A stretch of 64,000 bases of DNA from Planococcus liqunii. GTDB lineage: Bacteria > Bacillota > Bacilli > Bacillales_A > Planococcaceae. Of the stretch, positions 1-8,690 are shown piece after piece (position 1 is the first letter of the stretch; each line of letters begins with the position of its first letter). The DNA lies in assembly GCF_030413595.1 (NCBI RefSeq), contig NZ_CP129238.1:3891746-3955745 (forward strand). Direction: 5' to 3'. The notes beneath the pieces were generated by a model. That model made no database searches, was not told where the DNA came from, and was given only the letters and a program-made list of their open reading frames with translations. The position numbers and the translations under genes are program-made.

Positions 1-92
1 ACGACTTTTTTAGAAAAGCCTGCTCCTGTAAAAGCAGCTGTCAATCCAGCTGCCCCTGCTCCAATTATTGCGATATCGTATTTCTTTACCAT
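1..92 (-). CDS. FAD/NAD(P)-dependent oxidoreductase, N-terminal fragment (cut by window edge)
   Basis: Only the first 30 codons are in the window. They read as a dinucleotide-binding strand-turn-helix, with motif YDIAIIGAGAAGLTAA near residues 4-19, as found at the start of dihydrolipoamide dehydrogenase/mercuric reductase-type flavoproteins. The start at 92 is preferred over the ATG at 101 because AAAGGAA sits at a normal distance only from the inner ATG. It is divergent from the CDP-alcohol transferase gene at 254. The exact family cannot be told from this fragment. Confidence 0.7.
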   Translation of the reverse strand, partial: MVKKYDIAIIGAGAAGLTAAFTGAGFSKKV

Positions 93-253
93 GTTTACCA
101 TTTCCTTTCTGAGTGCTGAATTTTATATTTCAAACCATAAACCACGTTAAAGCGGTACAGCGCCTGCTGTTTCGGCACGTAAGTGCGATCGCGGGTTAGA
201 AAACCGAACCTGATATATACTGGAATTATCTTATTAACGAAAAGGTGAAGCGG

Positions 254-835
254 ATGCTCGATACACATGCCCGAAAACACGTGCAGCCATTAGTGGAAAA
301 AACAGCTGATTTTCTTTTGAAAAGAGGATGTACTGCCGATGGCGTCACTAAAACCGCCTTTGTAATCGGGGTATCTTCCGGGCCCTTCATTTACTTGGAC
401 CAGCCAGTTTTGGCGGTGCTCGTTTTGTGGATCTCCGGCTTTCTTGATGTCGTCGACGGCACCATGGCGCGGAAAACCAAACCGTCCCCCTGGGGAACCC
501 TGTTGGATATTAGTTTTGACCGTCTGGTCGAACTCAGCGTCATTATCGGACTGGCGTTCCGTTTTCCGGATTCAATGTGGGCGCTGCTGCTTTTGAGCGC
601 TTCCATTGTCATCGCCATGACCGTTTTCCTGACAGTCGGCGCCTTGTCTGATAAAAAAGGAATGAAATCCTTTTACTACCAAGCGGGGCTTGCTGAAAGG
701 ACAGAAGGCTTTATTCTGTTTACCCTAATGATTGTTTTTTCAACACATTTAACGATATTTACGCTGCTTTTTTTAGCAGTCCAAGTATTTACGATCGGCC
801 AGCGCATGGCCGAAGCTAGGCGCCTTTTGAAGTAA
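254..835 (+). CDS. CDP-alcohol phosphatidyltransferase family membrane protein
   Basis: Integral membrane enzyme that would move a phosphoalcohol from a CDP-linked lipid to an alcohol acceptor. The signature is clear: D65-VV-D68-G69, A72-R73, G81, D85 and D89, the four metal-binding aspartates. The spacer between AR and the next G is seven residues, one fewer than the usual eight. Hydrophobic helices follow to the C-terminus. An in-frame GTG lies at 245, but AAAGGTG at 242-247 is best placed for the ATG at 254 (193 residues). A flavin oxidoreductase gene follows after 16 bp, so the two are probably co-transcribed. The substrate cannot be inferred. Confidence 0.8.
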   Translation: MLDTHARKHVQPLVEKTADFLLKRGCTADGVTKTAFVIGVSSGPFIYLDQPVLAVLVLWISGFLDVVDGTMARKTKPSPWGTLLDISFDRLVELSVIIGLAFRFPDSMWALLLLSASIVIAMTVFLTVGALSDKKGMKSFYYQAGLAERTEGFILFTLMIVFSTHLTIFTLLFLAVQVFTIGQRMAEARRLLK

Positions 836-851
836 AGGAGAGATTCAAAGG

Positions 852-1940
852 ATGAAGACATTAACGCTGGTTGGAGGCGGACATGCACATTTGCATTGCC
901 TGGAGCAATTGAAAAAAGAGCCGCAAAGAGACTGGCGGGTCGTATTGATTTCTCCTTCCCGCCATCAGTATTATTCCGGCATGTTCTCAGGCTATGCAGA
1001 AGGCATTTACCGATTGGACGACATCCGGATCGATCTGCAAAAACTTTGTGAACAAGTAGGGGCAATCTTTATCAAAGACCGAATTGCCGGTGTCGACGGA
1101 CACAATAAAAGACTGGCCGGAACAAAAGGCGTTTACCCGTTTGATGTGGCATCTTTCGATATTGGTTCACAGAACGATATTCCGGCTGAATTGGCTGAGC
1201 GGGTTTCCAAGATCAAACCGAATTACCGGTTTCCGGAAGCCTTGTTGAAGTTTCGGGAAACCGCTTATCCGGTGATTGCCGGCGGCGGAGCTTCCGGAGT
1301 TGAAATGGCGTTTGCCGTATTGGCCTGGAGAAAAAAGAACGGCTTGCCGCCCAATGTATCTTTGTTCAGTTCCTCTTCTTTGCTGTCTGGCCAAGGGGCG
1401 ACAGCCGTCCAAAAAATTGAAGCCATTGCCAGGCAAAAAGCCTTGCCTTTTTTCACTGATGAACGAATTGCAGCGATTGATGAACACTCCGTATCGACCC
1501 AAAGCGGCCGAACCTCTCCGCAATCGGATCTGCTCTGGCTGACCGGCCCTAAAAGCCCCGGCTTTTTCAAGCATTCCGGATTGAAGACAGATGCCGGCGG
1601 TTTTCTGCTCGTCAACGAATCCCTGCAGAGCCTGTCACATTCAGACCTTTTTGGCGCCGGCGACTGCATTGCCATTGACCGCTATCCTGCGCTTGCTAAG
1701 AACGGCGTCTATGCAGTCCGCCAAGGCTCTGTGCTTTGGAACAATCTGAAAAACCAGTTAGGCGGAAAACAACTAGCTGCTTTCACGCCCCAGAAAAATT
1801 TCTTATCCATCTTGTCTACAGGCGGGAGCGAAGCTTTTCTGATGTACGGAAAACAGGCTGTCCACGGAAAACTGCCTTGGATGCTGAAACAGCGGATCGA
1901 CCAAAAGTTCATGCAGCGCTTTAAAACACTTTATGAATAA
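852..1940 (+). CDS. Pyridine nucleotide-disulfide oxidoreductase family protein (SelD N-terminal-like, TIGR03169 type)
   Basis: A 362-residue two-dinucleotide-domain flavoprotein. The FAD-binding start is LVGGGHAHLHCL (residues 6-17), the NAD(P)-binding motif is IAGGGASGVEMA (142-153), and the C-terminal FAD motif is LFGAGDCIA (266-274). The GGGHAHLHCL start and overall pattern match the family found fused ahead of SelD in some organisms, though no SelD domain is present here. It lacks a redox CxxC and resembles NDH-2-like quinone reductases. It lies 16 bp behind a CDP-alcohol transferase gene, and another flavoprotein gene is divergent at the window edge, so a membrane redox or lipid role is possible but unproven. 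AGGAG lies 10 bp before the ATG. Confidence 0.75.
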   Translation: MKTLTLVGGGHAHLHCLEQLKKEPQRDWRVVLISPSRHQYYSGMFSGYAEGIYRLDDIRIDLQKLCEQVGAIFIKDRIAGVDGHNKRLAGTKGVYPFDVASFDIGSQNDIPAELAERVSKIKPNYRFPEALLKFRETAYPVIAGGGASGVEMAFAVLAWRKKNGLPPNVSLFSSSSLLSGQGATAVQKIEAIARQKALPFFTDERIAAIDEHSVSTQSGRTSPQSDLLWLTGPKSPGFFKHSGLKTDAGGFLLVNESLQSLSHSDLFGAGDCIAIDRYPALAKNGVYAVRQGSVLWNNLKNQLGGKQLAAFTPQKNFLSILSTGGSEAFLMYGKQAVHGKLPWMLKQRIDQKFMQRFKTLYE

Positions 1941-1964
1941 GCCAAGCCTTCTTTATGGAAAAGC

Positions 1965-2012
1965 AAAGAACGTCCGCACCGGTTTCCAATCCTCGGCGAA
2001 CGTTCTTTTTGT
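1965..2012 (+). terminator. Rho-independent terminator after the flavoprotein operon
   Basis: AAAGAACGT (1965-1973) pairs with ACGTTCTTT (2000-2008), followed by a T-run. It lies 24 bp past the stop codon of the gene ending at 1940. Confidence 0.75.
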
Positions 2013-2039
2013 CCTTTTTTCACTTATAAATTCTTTGCG

Positions 2040-2420
2040 CTATGCCTTTTTCTCCATCACTGCAAAATAATTCTCTTCCCGGTCAGCGAAATTGAACACA
2101 CGCCCAAATGGCATGTCATCAATTTCACCAACGGTAATGCCTTGTTCCGACAGGCGGCTATGCAATTGATCGAGCTGGTCCGTATAAAACATCAGCGAAG
2201 GCGTTCCCAGGTTCAAGCCTGGCGACATGCTCGCGACAGCTTCTTTGTTATGTAGAACAAGCGTTGTGCCAGCTCCGCTATTCGGCGCAACTTCAACCCA
2301 TCTCATGCCGCCTGTTGCCTGTTCTGCAACCACTTGAAAACCGACTGCCTCCGTCCAAAACCGTTTAGCCTCCTCCTGGTCATTGACATACAGCATCACT
2401 TGCCCAAGTTTATCGATCAT
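2040..2420 (-). CDS. VOC (glyoxalase/bleomycin resistance) superfamily protein
   Basis: A 126-residue single vicinal-oxygen-chelate fold protein. It starts with the typical strand LGQVMLYVNDQEEAKRFW and an EAVGF turn, and ends with a FNFADREENYFAVME strand like the DPDGN region of the family. Members bind a metal and act on small molecules or bind drugs; the substrate is unknown. GGAGGAGGG stands 8 bp before the ATG. It is convergent with the flavoprotein gene ending at 1940, with the terminator between them. Confidence 0.75.
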   Translation of the reverse strand: MIDKLGQVMLYVNDQEEAKRFWTEAVGFQVVAEQATGGMRWVEVAPNSGAGTTLVLHNKEAVASMSPGLNLGTPSLMFYTDQLDQLHSRLSEQGITVGEIDDMPFGRVFNFADREENYFAVMEKKA

Positions 2421-2503
2421 TGGTTTTCCCTCCTCCGTTAATTAAACATATATATCCAGAATATTAAAACAATTAAACGAACATGTAAACAACTTCTCGA
2501 TGA

Positions 2504-2547
2504 ATAAAAAAAGAACTTTCATCCCGAAAAGGAATGAAAGTTCTTTT
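2504..2547 (-). terminator. Rho-independent terminator after mqo
   Basis: A 14-bp stem (2509-2522 with 2534-2547) and a 5' A-run on the plus strand, which reads as stem plus T-run on the minus strand, directly past the mqo stop. Confidence 0.85.
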
Positions 2548-2552
2548 GCGTA

Positions 2553-4073
2553 TTATTTGCTTAGTACTTCTTCTTTCGCCATCGCCTCAAGTTCGTCTTT
2601 CAACTGAAGCGTCTCAGCGGTTGTTTTGTGGACTTCACGTAGAAGTTCCGGATTTTCCATCAACGAAACGCCGTAAGACGGAATCATTTCTTTGATTTTC
2701 GGCTCCCAGCTGTTGATTTGGTCAGGGAAGCATTTTTCAAAAATCTCAAGCATCGCATGCACAGCTGTTGAAGCACCTGGAGAAGCGCCAAGTAGTGCTG
2801 CAATCGATCCGTCTTCAGCTGTTACGATTTCCGTACCGAACTGAAGCGTTCCTTTGCCTTTGTCGGTGTCTTTGATGACCTGAACGCGCTGTCCAGCGAC
2901 AACGACATCCCAATCTTCCACTTTAGCATTCGGGATGAATTCGCGCAGTTCTTCGACGCGCTTTTCATTCGACAGCAATACTTGCTGCACCAAATACTTG
3001 GTCAACGACATTTCTTTCGCTCCTGCCGCAAGCATCGTGAAGACGTTGTTTGGTTTAACCGATCCGATCAAGTCCATGTTTGAACCTGTTTTCAGGAACT
3101 TCGGAGAGAAGCCGGCAAAAGGTCCGAACAACAAGGATTTTTGGTTGTCGATAAAACGTGTATCCAAGTGAGGAACGGACATTGGCGGAGCTCCGAGCTT
3201 CGCTTTGCCGTATACTTTTGCATGATGCTGCTCGACGATTTCCGGATCTTTGCATACTAGGAACAGCCCGCTTACCGGGAAGCCGCCAATATGCTTGGAT
3301 TCAGGAATGCCTGTTTTTTGAAGCAATGGAAGGCTTCCGCCCCCGCCGCCGATAAATACGAAGTCAGCGTTATGATATTTGATCTTATCGTCCGCCATAT
3401 CAAGCACTTTAACTTCCCATTTGCCGTCGCCGCTGCGTTTGATGTCTTTTACCGTGTGGTTGTAGTTGATCTCCACATCCTGCTCTTTCAAATGTTCAAA
3501 TAGCATTTTAGTCAAAGCACCGAAGTTGACGTCTGTTCCGGAGTCGATTTTTGTTGCAGCAATCGGCTCATCTACCGTACGGCCTTCCATGATTAAAGGA
3601 ATCCATTCTTTCAGTTTTTCAGGGTTATCGGAAAATTCCATTCCATGGAACAACGGGTTTTTCGACAAGGCTTCAAAACGTTTGTTCAGGAAGCTTACGT
3701 TGTCTTCTCCCTGCACCAAACTCATATGCGGAATAGACATGATAAAATCCTGCGGGTTGGCAATGCGTTTGTTTTTCACAAGGAAAGACCAAAACTGTCT
3801 TGAAAGCTGGAACTGTTCGTTGATATTAATCGCTTTTTTGATCTCAACGGTGCCGTCCTCTTTCTCAGGCGTATAGTTCAGCTCGCAAAGTGCAGCGTGG
3901 CCGGTACCGGCGTTGTTCCATTCATTGGAACTTTCTGCGCCTGCCTGTTCAAGCTTTTCAAATACTTTGACGTTCCATTCCGGTGCCAATTCTTTAATCA
4001 TTGATCCCAAAGTAGCACTCATAATTCCAGCACCGATTAAAATAATGTCTTTCTTATTTTGTTGGTTGCCCAT
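2553..4073 (-). CDS. mqo: Malate:quinone oxidoreductase
   Basis: A 506-residue peripheral membrane flavoprotein that oxidises L-malate to oxaloacetate and passes electrons to quinone, bypassing NAD-linked malate dehydrogenase. The FAD motif [15 protein letters not shown] is at residues 9-23. The [18 protein letters not shown] and [10 protein letters not shown] stretches and the GASPGAST segment near the C-terminus are characteristic of Mqo. Length is normal for the family. GGAAGG is 6 bp before the ATG. It appears monocistronic, with its own terminator and a 442-bp upstream gap that also carries a gene remnant. Confidence 0.95.
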   Translation of the reverse strand: MGNQQNKKDIILIGAGIMSATLGSMIKELAPEWNVKVFEKLEQAGAESSNEWNNAGTGHAALCELNYTPEKEDGTVEIKKAININEQFQLSRQFWSFLVKNKRIANPQDFIMSIPHMSLVQGEDNVSFLNKRFEALSKNPLFHGMEFSDNPEKLKEWIPLIMEGRTVDEPIAATKIDSGTDVNFGALTKMLFEHLKEQDVEINYNHTVKDIKRSGDGKWEVKVLDMADDKIKYHNADFVFIGGGGGSLPLLQKTGIPESKHIGGFPVSGLFLVCKDPEIVEQHHAKVYGKAKLGAPPMSVPHLDTRFIDNQKSLLFGPFAGFSPKFLKTGSNMDLIGSVKPNNVFTMLAAGAKEMSLTKYLVQQVLLSNEKRVEELREFIPNAKVEDWDVVVAGQRVQVIKDTDKGKGTLQFGTEIVTAEDGSIAALLGASPGASTAVHAMLEIFEKCFPDQINSWEPKIKEMIPSYGVSLMENPELLREVHKTTAETLQLKDELEAMAKEEVLSK

Positions 4074-4286
4074 TATAACCTTCCTTTTCTACTCTATTGT
4101 TGGCAGATCGAATGCAAATCTTCCGGCCCAGGAAATTGTTCGGAAATCCCGAAATGGCCAAAAACTGCATCTTTTCTGTCTTTATACTAACTATATCACA
4201 GTGAATGGTTATTATTTACGTATTCAAACATCCTCTATTATACGTGATTTAGATAAAAAAGTCCTTATGGAATGCTTGAAAAACAG

Positions 4287-4316
4287 ACAAAAAAGGCCCT
4301 CTCGCAGAGCGCCTTC
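4287..4316 (-). terminator. Rho-independent terminator downstream of the GGDEF gene and LURP-one remnant
   Basis: On the minus strand AAGGC-g-CTCT, a short loop, AGAG-g-GCCTT and a T6 run. It ends transcription coming from the GGDEF gene (stop at 4516) about 200 bp beyond the stop. The rest of 4074-4445 holds the mqo leader and no gene that I can see. Confidence 0.75.
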
Positions 4317-4445
4317 TTCAATCATTGCCTTCTGTTTTCCGCTGGAACCAAAAAGATTACGGCAAGCCCGGTCTGTTAAAATTTTAAAATTCCAGCTTGG
4401 TCGTTGTTTTAGCTGCCTGGCACTCAAAATAACTGCTTCAACATT

Positions 4446-4515
4446 CCCCTTGCGTCGCAGCTGCCGCCTGAGTGAATTTAACGCAGCCAATGCAATGACA
4501 ACGGCCTCTACTTGT
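4446..4515 (-). pseudogene. Degraded copy of the 3' end of a LURP-one (YxjI-like) gene
   Basis: The minus strand here is a decayed copy of the last about 90 bp of the intact LURP-one gene at 6784-7281. A 22-base block (4487-4508) is identical to the intact gene's segment for EAVVIAL. Further blocks around TGCGT-AAAT, CAGGCGGCAGC and TGCGACG-AAGGG line up, with deletions of about 14 and 12 bp. The similarity appears to reach the GGDEF stop codon at 4516-4518. Not translatable as a functional protein. Confidence 0.8.
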
Positions 4516-6105
4516 TCAACTTTTTATTTGCTCCCTTATTTCCGCTTTCTTATTTTCATGGCTGCCTGCATAGACGCATACCCGATTGCGTCCTTCTTTC
4601 TTTGCCGCATATAGAGCTTCATCTGCTTGGTTCAATAAGTGGAAAAGCTGGTCTTCCGAAACTTCCATTTCTGCTACGCCCAAACTCAGAGTGACTGAAA
4701 TCATTTCTCCATCCAAAAAAATCGGCTGGCTTTCCACTTCTTTACACAGCCTCTCGGCCAATGCTTCCGCTTCAATTCCGGTATAAGAGTTTAGTGCGAG
4801 AACGAACTCTTCCCCGCCATAGCGGGCAAAAATCTGGTCTTTTTCCAATTGAGCTTTACAGACCTTCGCTACGTGAACCAGCAGTTGATCCCCTACTTGA
4901 TGCCCATATGTATCATTGACCCGCTTAAAATGATCGATGTCCAACAAGATCACACTAAAAGGCGTCGACTGTTCTTTTGCAGCAATAAAGTCCTGCTCAC
5001 ATAATTGCAAAAAGGCACGGCGATTAAAAACCTGTGTCAGTTCATCCGTATAGGCCTGATGCTGCAGTTTCTCCTGCAGCTTTTTCAGTTCGGTGATGTC
5101 TGTAAAAATAAGCAATTGCCCTTTTGTATTTCCAGATTGCTCGAGTGGTGAATTCCGCACTTGGAAAACTTGTTCGGACTTCAGAAGTTTCAATTCCTGT
5201 GTTTTTAAATCCCCTTCGAGTCTTAAGGGGAAAGGATATCCGGCCAATTCAACCCAGACGGACTCAAAGTCCATGCCATACATTGACTGATTCAAGTTTG
5301 GCCAATTGAGTTGGCATGCTTGATTAAACTCAATGAGCCGGTTCGATTCATCAAGCACTATAACCCCATCATTGATGCCATTGAAAATAGCATCTTTTGC
5401 TATTGGCATAATTGTAAATAACCGAGACGAACCAATGGCCCATAAATACAAAACAGAAGAAATCCACAGCACCATCGGCACTGGATCAATTCCCTGAGGC
5501 GCTGCCCCGATTAAGTATAAAAAGGCAGTCATCATTGGTATCAATTGCCCCAGCATCAATGCAATCAGCTGCAGCCGGTAAGCCTTGGCCGTTTCCTTCC
5601 AATGGAAAATCAGCAAGGAAAAAGCCGCAAACATGCACGCAAATGTAAATATACCGTGGACGGCGTACCAGGGCCCGATCTCTTGTTGAATGAAAGGAAT
5701 ACCGAGTGCGGCATCAATTTCAAAAGACCGGTAATGCAAGTGATGCCATTCATTCGTAGCCACCAAGATGAAAGATAAAGTCGGAACCAAGATAAGGGAT
5801 ACTGCTCTTTTCCAGCTTACCTTGATGCCGAGGTACTGCATGATAAATAACAAGCCCAACGGGGAAGAAACCGGCATGCCGATATATTGTACGGTTGTCC
5901 AAAACTTCATCTCCCCTAAGTTGGCGGCCAATAGCCCCATCGCAGCGGCAAAACAGTAAATGGTGATGGATGCTGTATAAAGCATGAAAAAGAGCGCAAT
6001 CTTATTGTAATGATGGCGTTTTAAAAAGACGTATGAACATAAATACAAATTCAGCACACCAGATGTGCACATTAAGGTGATGTAGGCGGTCAAGTTGGAA
6101 GTCAA
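4516..6105 (-). CDS. 7TM-PAS-GGDEF diguanylate cyclase
   Basis: A 529-residue membrane sensor that should make cyclic di-GMP from two GTP. About seven N-terminal helices (residues 8-230) resemble the 7TM region of some histidine kinases. A PAS-like segment (about 238-340) contains NDGVIVLDESNRLIEFN. The GGDEF domain (about 350-510) has an intact active site, RYGGEEF (428-434), and LLDIDHFKRVND. The RxxD product-inhibition site is missing; the equivalent positions read EKDQ. Translation starts at TTG with AGAAGG about 9 bp upstream. The stop codon lies in sequence derived from a LURP-one gene remnant, suggesting the 3' end was created by recombination. Confidence 0.88.
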   Translation of the reverse strand: MTSNLTAYITLMCTSGVLNLYLCSYVFLKRHHYNKIALFFMLYTASITIYCFAAAMGLLAANLGEMKFWTTVQYIGMPVSSPLGLLFIMQYLGIKVSWKRAVSLILVPTLSFILVATNEWHHLHYRSFEIDAALGIPFIQQEIGPWYAVHGIFTFACMFAAFSLLIFHWKETAKAYRLQLIALMLGQLIPMMTAFLYLIGAAPQGIDPVPMVLWISSVLYLWAIGSSRLFTIMPIAKDAIFNGINDGVIVLDESNRLIEFNQACQLNWPNLNQSMYGMDFESVWVELAGYPFPLRLEGDLKTQELKLLKSEQVFQVRNSPLEQSGNTKGQLLIFTDITELKKLQEKLQHQAYTDELTQVFNRRAFLQLCEQDFIAAKEQSTPFSVILLDIDHFKRVNDTYGHQVGDQLLVHVAKVCKAQLEKDQIFARYGGEEFVLALNSYTGIEAEALAERLCKEVESQPIFLDGEMISVTLSLGVAEMEVSEDQLFHLLNQADEALYAAKKEGRNRVCVYAGSHENKKAEIREQIKS

Positions 6106-6306
6106 GGGTCGTTACCTTCTTTTTCAGTTGCATTTTTTCTTTTAATGTAGCACATTCCGAAAAGAAAAACGCCGTTTTTATAGGAAGCGGCATACAAACT
6201 AATTGAAAAGAACCGGTGCAGGAATAGGAGTGTTTGTTCTTGAATAAAGCAGAAGGGGCTTTTTCTAAAATTAAACAGCGGTACAAGCTGAAAAGGAGGC
6301 GAATTC

Positions 6307-6678
6307 ATGCAATTAGGAGCTTTTTCAATCAGTTTAAATGTAAAAGATATTCACGCATCCAAAGAGTTCTATGAAAAAATCGGATTTGAAACATTCAGCG
6401 GCAACATTGAGCAGAATTGGCTCATCATGAAAAACGGCAAAACGGTGATTGGCTTATTCCAAGGGATGTTCGAGAAAAACATGTTAACGTTTAACCCTGG
6501 ATGGGATGAAAATGCACACAATCTTGATGTTTTTGAAGACATCCGCGACATTCAAAAAAAGCTGAAGGCTGAAGGGATTTCCTTCACTGCCGAAGCCAAT
6601 GAAACAACGCAAGGCCCTGCCAGCTTTTTCATCGAAGATCCGGACGGGAATCCGATATTGTTTGATCAGCATCGATAA
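6307..6678 (+). CDS. VOC superfamily protein (glyoxalase-like)
   Basis: A 123-residue one-domain VOC protein. The opening strand and helix FSISLNVKDIHASKEFYEKI, the central NWLIMKNG strand and the closing FFIEDPDGNPILFDQ are typical. The terminal E in the IEDPDGN region could be a metal ligand. The substrate is unknown. AAAGGAGG lies 7 bp before the ATG. It is divergent from the GGDEF gene and convergent with the LURP-one gene. Confidence 0.8.
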   Translation: MQLGAFSISLNVKDIHASKEFYEKIGFETFSGNIEQNWLIMKNGKTVIGLFQGMFEKNMLTFNPGWDENAHNLDVFEDIRDIQKKLKAEGISFTAEANETTQGPASFFIEDPDGNPILFDQHR

Positions 6679-6689
6679 ATAAGCTTAAA

Positions 6690-6742
6690 AAATGAAAAGG
6701 CAATTAGCTTACCCTATCAGCAGGGTGCCAATTGCCTTTTCT
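6690..6742. terminator. Bidirectional terminator between VOC and LURP-one genes
   Basis: AAAAGGCAATT (6695-6705) pairs with AATTGCCTTTT (6730-6740), with an inner CCCT/AGGG stem. A/T runs on both sides suit both converging genes. Confidence 0.85.
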
Positions 6743-6783
6743 ATACGAACCAGAGATGGATGAAAGAAACTGGAACCCTTCCC

Positions 6784-7281
6784 TTACGTCGCAGCTGCCG
6801 AAGAAGCTGCCGCCTGATCGGATTTGACGCAGTCAATGGCTACCACCAATGCAATGACAACGGCCTCCATTTCTTCATCCAGCACCTGCACTTTGTAACT
6901 GTCGCCCCAAGTGAACCATTCCTTGCTCACCTGGCCGACCACTTCAGCGTTTTGCAGGATTTGAAAATCCATGTCCCACCAATTCCCCTGAACATCCAAG
7001 CCTGCCCCTTCAATCGTGTAGCGGGCTTTTAAAAAAGTGAACTCCTTCTTGATCGTCAGTGCTTCTCGGCCATTCACTTCTACAAAAAACTTGGGAAGAA
7101 AACTGAAGGTTTTTTTCGTGATCAGGGCAACTTCGTCCCTCTTCGTGTTCAGGATGGAAAACGTCTTTGGAATTTGCATAAAACTGCCTTCCACGTAATA
7201 CACGTCCTGTTCCTGCTGATCTTTCACCGTAAATTTGCCGCTTAGGCTGAAGACTTTTTGCTTGATATAAAATTGCTTCAT
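6784..7281 (-). CDS. LURP-one-related (YxjI-like, tubby-fold) protein
   Basis: A 165-residue protein with the beta-rich pattern of the LURP-one/YxjI family: KQFYIKQKVFSLSGKFTV at the start, then repeating strand pairs such as QDVYYVEGSF and FFVEVNGREALTI. The fold resembles Tubby C-terminal and scramblase domains; its role in bacteria is not established. The ATG at 7281 is chosen over an upstream start because AAAGGAGG is 7 bp before it. The last ten residues are an Ala/Ser-rich tail. Part of this gene's 3' end exists as a decayed second copy at 4446-4515. Confidence 0.8.
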   Translation of the reverse strand: MKQFYIKQKVFSLSGKFTVKDQQEQDVYYVEGSFMQIPKTFSILNTKRDEVALITKKTFSFLPKFFVEVNGREALTIKKEFTFLKARYTIEGAGLDVQGNWWDMDFQILQNAEVVGQVSKEWFTWGDSYKVQVLDEEMEAVVIALVVAIDCVKSDQAAASSAAAT

Positions 7282-7422
7282 GGATGAACCTCCTTTGTAA
7301 ATTGGTGAGAAAAAATGCAAAACATTGTCTATAAACTTTTATACGTATCGAACTCAAAAAAGCTTCGTTTATTTTTGATATAGTTGCTTGAGAATGAAAT
7401 TAAGACAGAGAAGGATGGTTTC

Positions 7423-7770
7423 ATGCATAACTCCCTCGCACACATTTTAGATAATTGGGTCGAACAAATAAATCGAGATGAGTTCTATTTGGTTCACTCA
7501 TTCGATCGGCTCCTCGCTGAGAAAAGCAGCAGGGAAGCATATGAGTTTGTTCCTTATATGATTGAAGCCGTCCTTTTAACAACGGATGGCTTCCTAGCCT
7601 CTCAACTCATCTTTTATTTGAATTGTTTCTACGGAAAGGCAGATACGACAGAACTTCATCCAGTGCTTCTCGCTAAGCGAAAAGAACTGGAGAATCATAT
7701 CTCCCGTCTAAGAGACGCTGACGCTGCAAGGGAATATGAAGAATTAAAAAGGGAGCTGCGTTTAAAATAA
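7423..7770 (+). CDS. Hypothetical protein, 115 residues
   Basis: I do not recognise the family. The protein is soluble and largely helical, with a charged C-terminus (ELKRELRLK) and no signal peptide or membrane segment. Regular acidic/hydrophobic helices such as EFVPYMIEAVLLTTDGFLASQL suggest a small helical-bundle protein. GAGAAGGATGG precedes the ATG at 7423, better placed than a TTG at 7384. It is divergent from the LURP-one gene (141-bp gap) and upstream of the YdeI-like gene. Codon use looks like that of its neighbours. Confidence 0.55.
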   Translation: MHNSLAHILDNWVEQINRDEFYLVHSFDRLLAEKSSREAYEFVPYMIEAVLLTTDGFLASQLIFYLNCFYGKADTTELHPVLLAKRKELENHISRLRDADAAREYEELKRELRLK

Positions 7771-7913
7771 AAATCTAGAAGCTTTTGAGCTGAAGGCCGT
7801 CCAGTCCTATTGTTCATAACCCGCGGTTGTCTTCACTTTCGGTTTTGTTTATTAGAACCAGATCAGACATTACACTAAAGGCACTTATTCCTTTCAGAAA
7901 GGATTTGTTCAAA

Positions 7914-8483
7914 ATGGAAATCGAGAATTTAATCCGAGTAAAAACCCGGCAGGAACTGAGGAATTGGCTGGAGGCAAATGCAGCAGCTGAGAAGTTTTGC
8001 TGGGTCGTGGTCAGCGTGGCTCCTCGGCCCGGCGTCCTCCAGTATTTAGATGCCGTCGAAGAAGCCCTGTGCTTCGGCTGGATCGACAGCACGAAAAAGC
8101 GCATATCGGACACGGAAGTGGCGCAAAGGCTTTCTCCGCGGAAGAAGAACAGCAACTTCACCGAATTGAACAAAGAGCGCATCCGCAGGCTGGAGAAATT
8201 GGGCTTGATGAAAGAAGCAGGCTTGAAAGTTCTCCCGGATATGCGGCCGGAATCGTTTGTGATCGACCCCAAAATCGAATCACGCCTGAAAGAAGACCCA
8301 AACGTATACCGAAACTTTCTCGGTTTCCCGGAACTGTACAGGCGGATCCGGATTGACACCATCCAGAGCTACCGGAACGAGCCGGATGTGTTTAATAAGA
8401 AACTGGAGAAATTCATTGAAAATACGAAGGAAAACAACATGTATGGCCAGTGGAATGACAACGGCCGCTTGATGGATTATTAA
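7914..8483 (+). CDS. YdeI/OmpD-associated family protein
   Basis: A 189-residue cytoplasmic protein. The central ALCFGWIDSTKKRI and FSPRK-like LSPRKKNSNFTELNKERI segments are hallmarks of the YdeI/OmpD-associated (bacteriocin-protection) family. The C-terminus carries a DVFNKKLEKFIENTKENNMYG segment. Function in Gram-positives is unknown. The ATG at 7914 follows AGAAAGGA by about 10 bp; an in-frame ATG at 7827 has no clear ribosome site. Confidence 0.75.
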   Translation: MEIENLIRVKTRQELRNWLEANAAAEKFCWVVVSVAPRPGVLQYLDAVEEALCFGWIDSTKKRISDTEVAQRLSPRKKNSNFTELNKERIRRLEKLGLMKEAGLKVLPDMRPESFVIDPKIESRLKEDPNVYRNFLGFPELYRRIRIDTIQSYRNEPDVFNKKLEKFIENTKENNMYGQWNDNGRLMDY

Positions 8484-8543
8484 ATTATGGAGTTGAGGAA
8501 TTTTTACTGCCTCTCTGAATTGTTCTGCTATCTCCCATTCATT

Positions 8544-8569
8544 AAAAAGGCTTGCAAAAGCCTTTTTTA
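8544..8569 (+). terminator. Rho-independent terminator after the YdeI-like gene
   Basis: AAAAAGGCTT, loop GCAA, AAGCCTTTTTT; 60 bp after the stop at 8483. Confidence 0.85.
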
Positions 8570-8650
8570 ATTTTGCCGTTTTTCCTATTCTGTTTAATTT
8601 TTTGGATGATTACAAATAAAGCCAAATTATTTTTCTAATATTTTCCTAAA

Positions 8651-8690
8651 TTCTACTCAAATTCTCATGCCGTTCTCATAATTTTCTCAT
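8651..8690 (+). promoter_or_regulatory. Four direct repeats with 11-bp period upstream of glycerate kinase (candidate activator site)
   Basis: TTCTCAT occurs at 8662, 8673 and 8684, exactly 11 bp apart. A weaker TTCTACT stands one period upstream at 8651. The array ends 49 bp before the glycerate kinase ATG. An 11-bp period places all copies on one face of the helix, as in OmpR/PhoB-type response-regulator half-sites. No good -35 box stands at the right distance from TAACTT (8701-8706), which fits an activated promoter. The regulator is not in the window. Confidence 0.5.

Noticed and set aside
4224..4490. A minus-strand open frame of 88 codons after the GGDEF gene
   Set aside because: It runs through the LURP-one remnant and a terminator hairpin and has no ribosome site.
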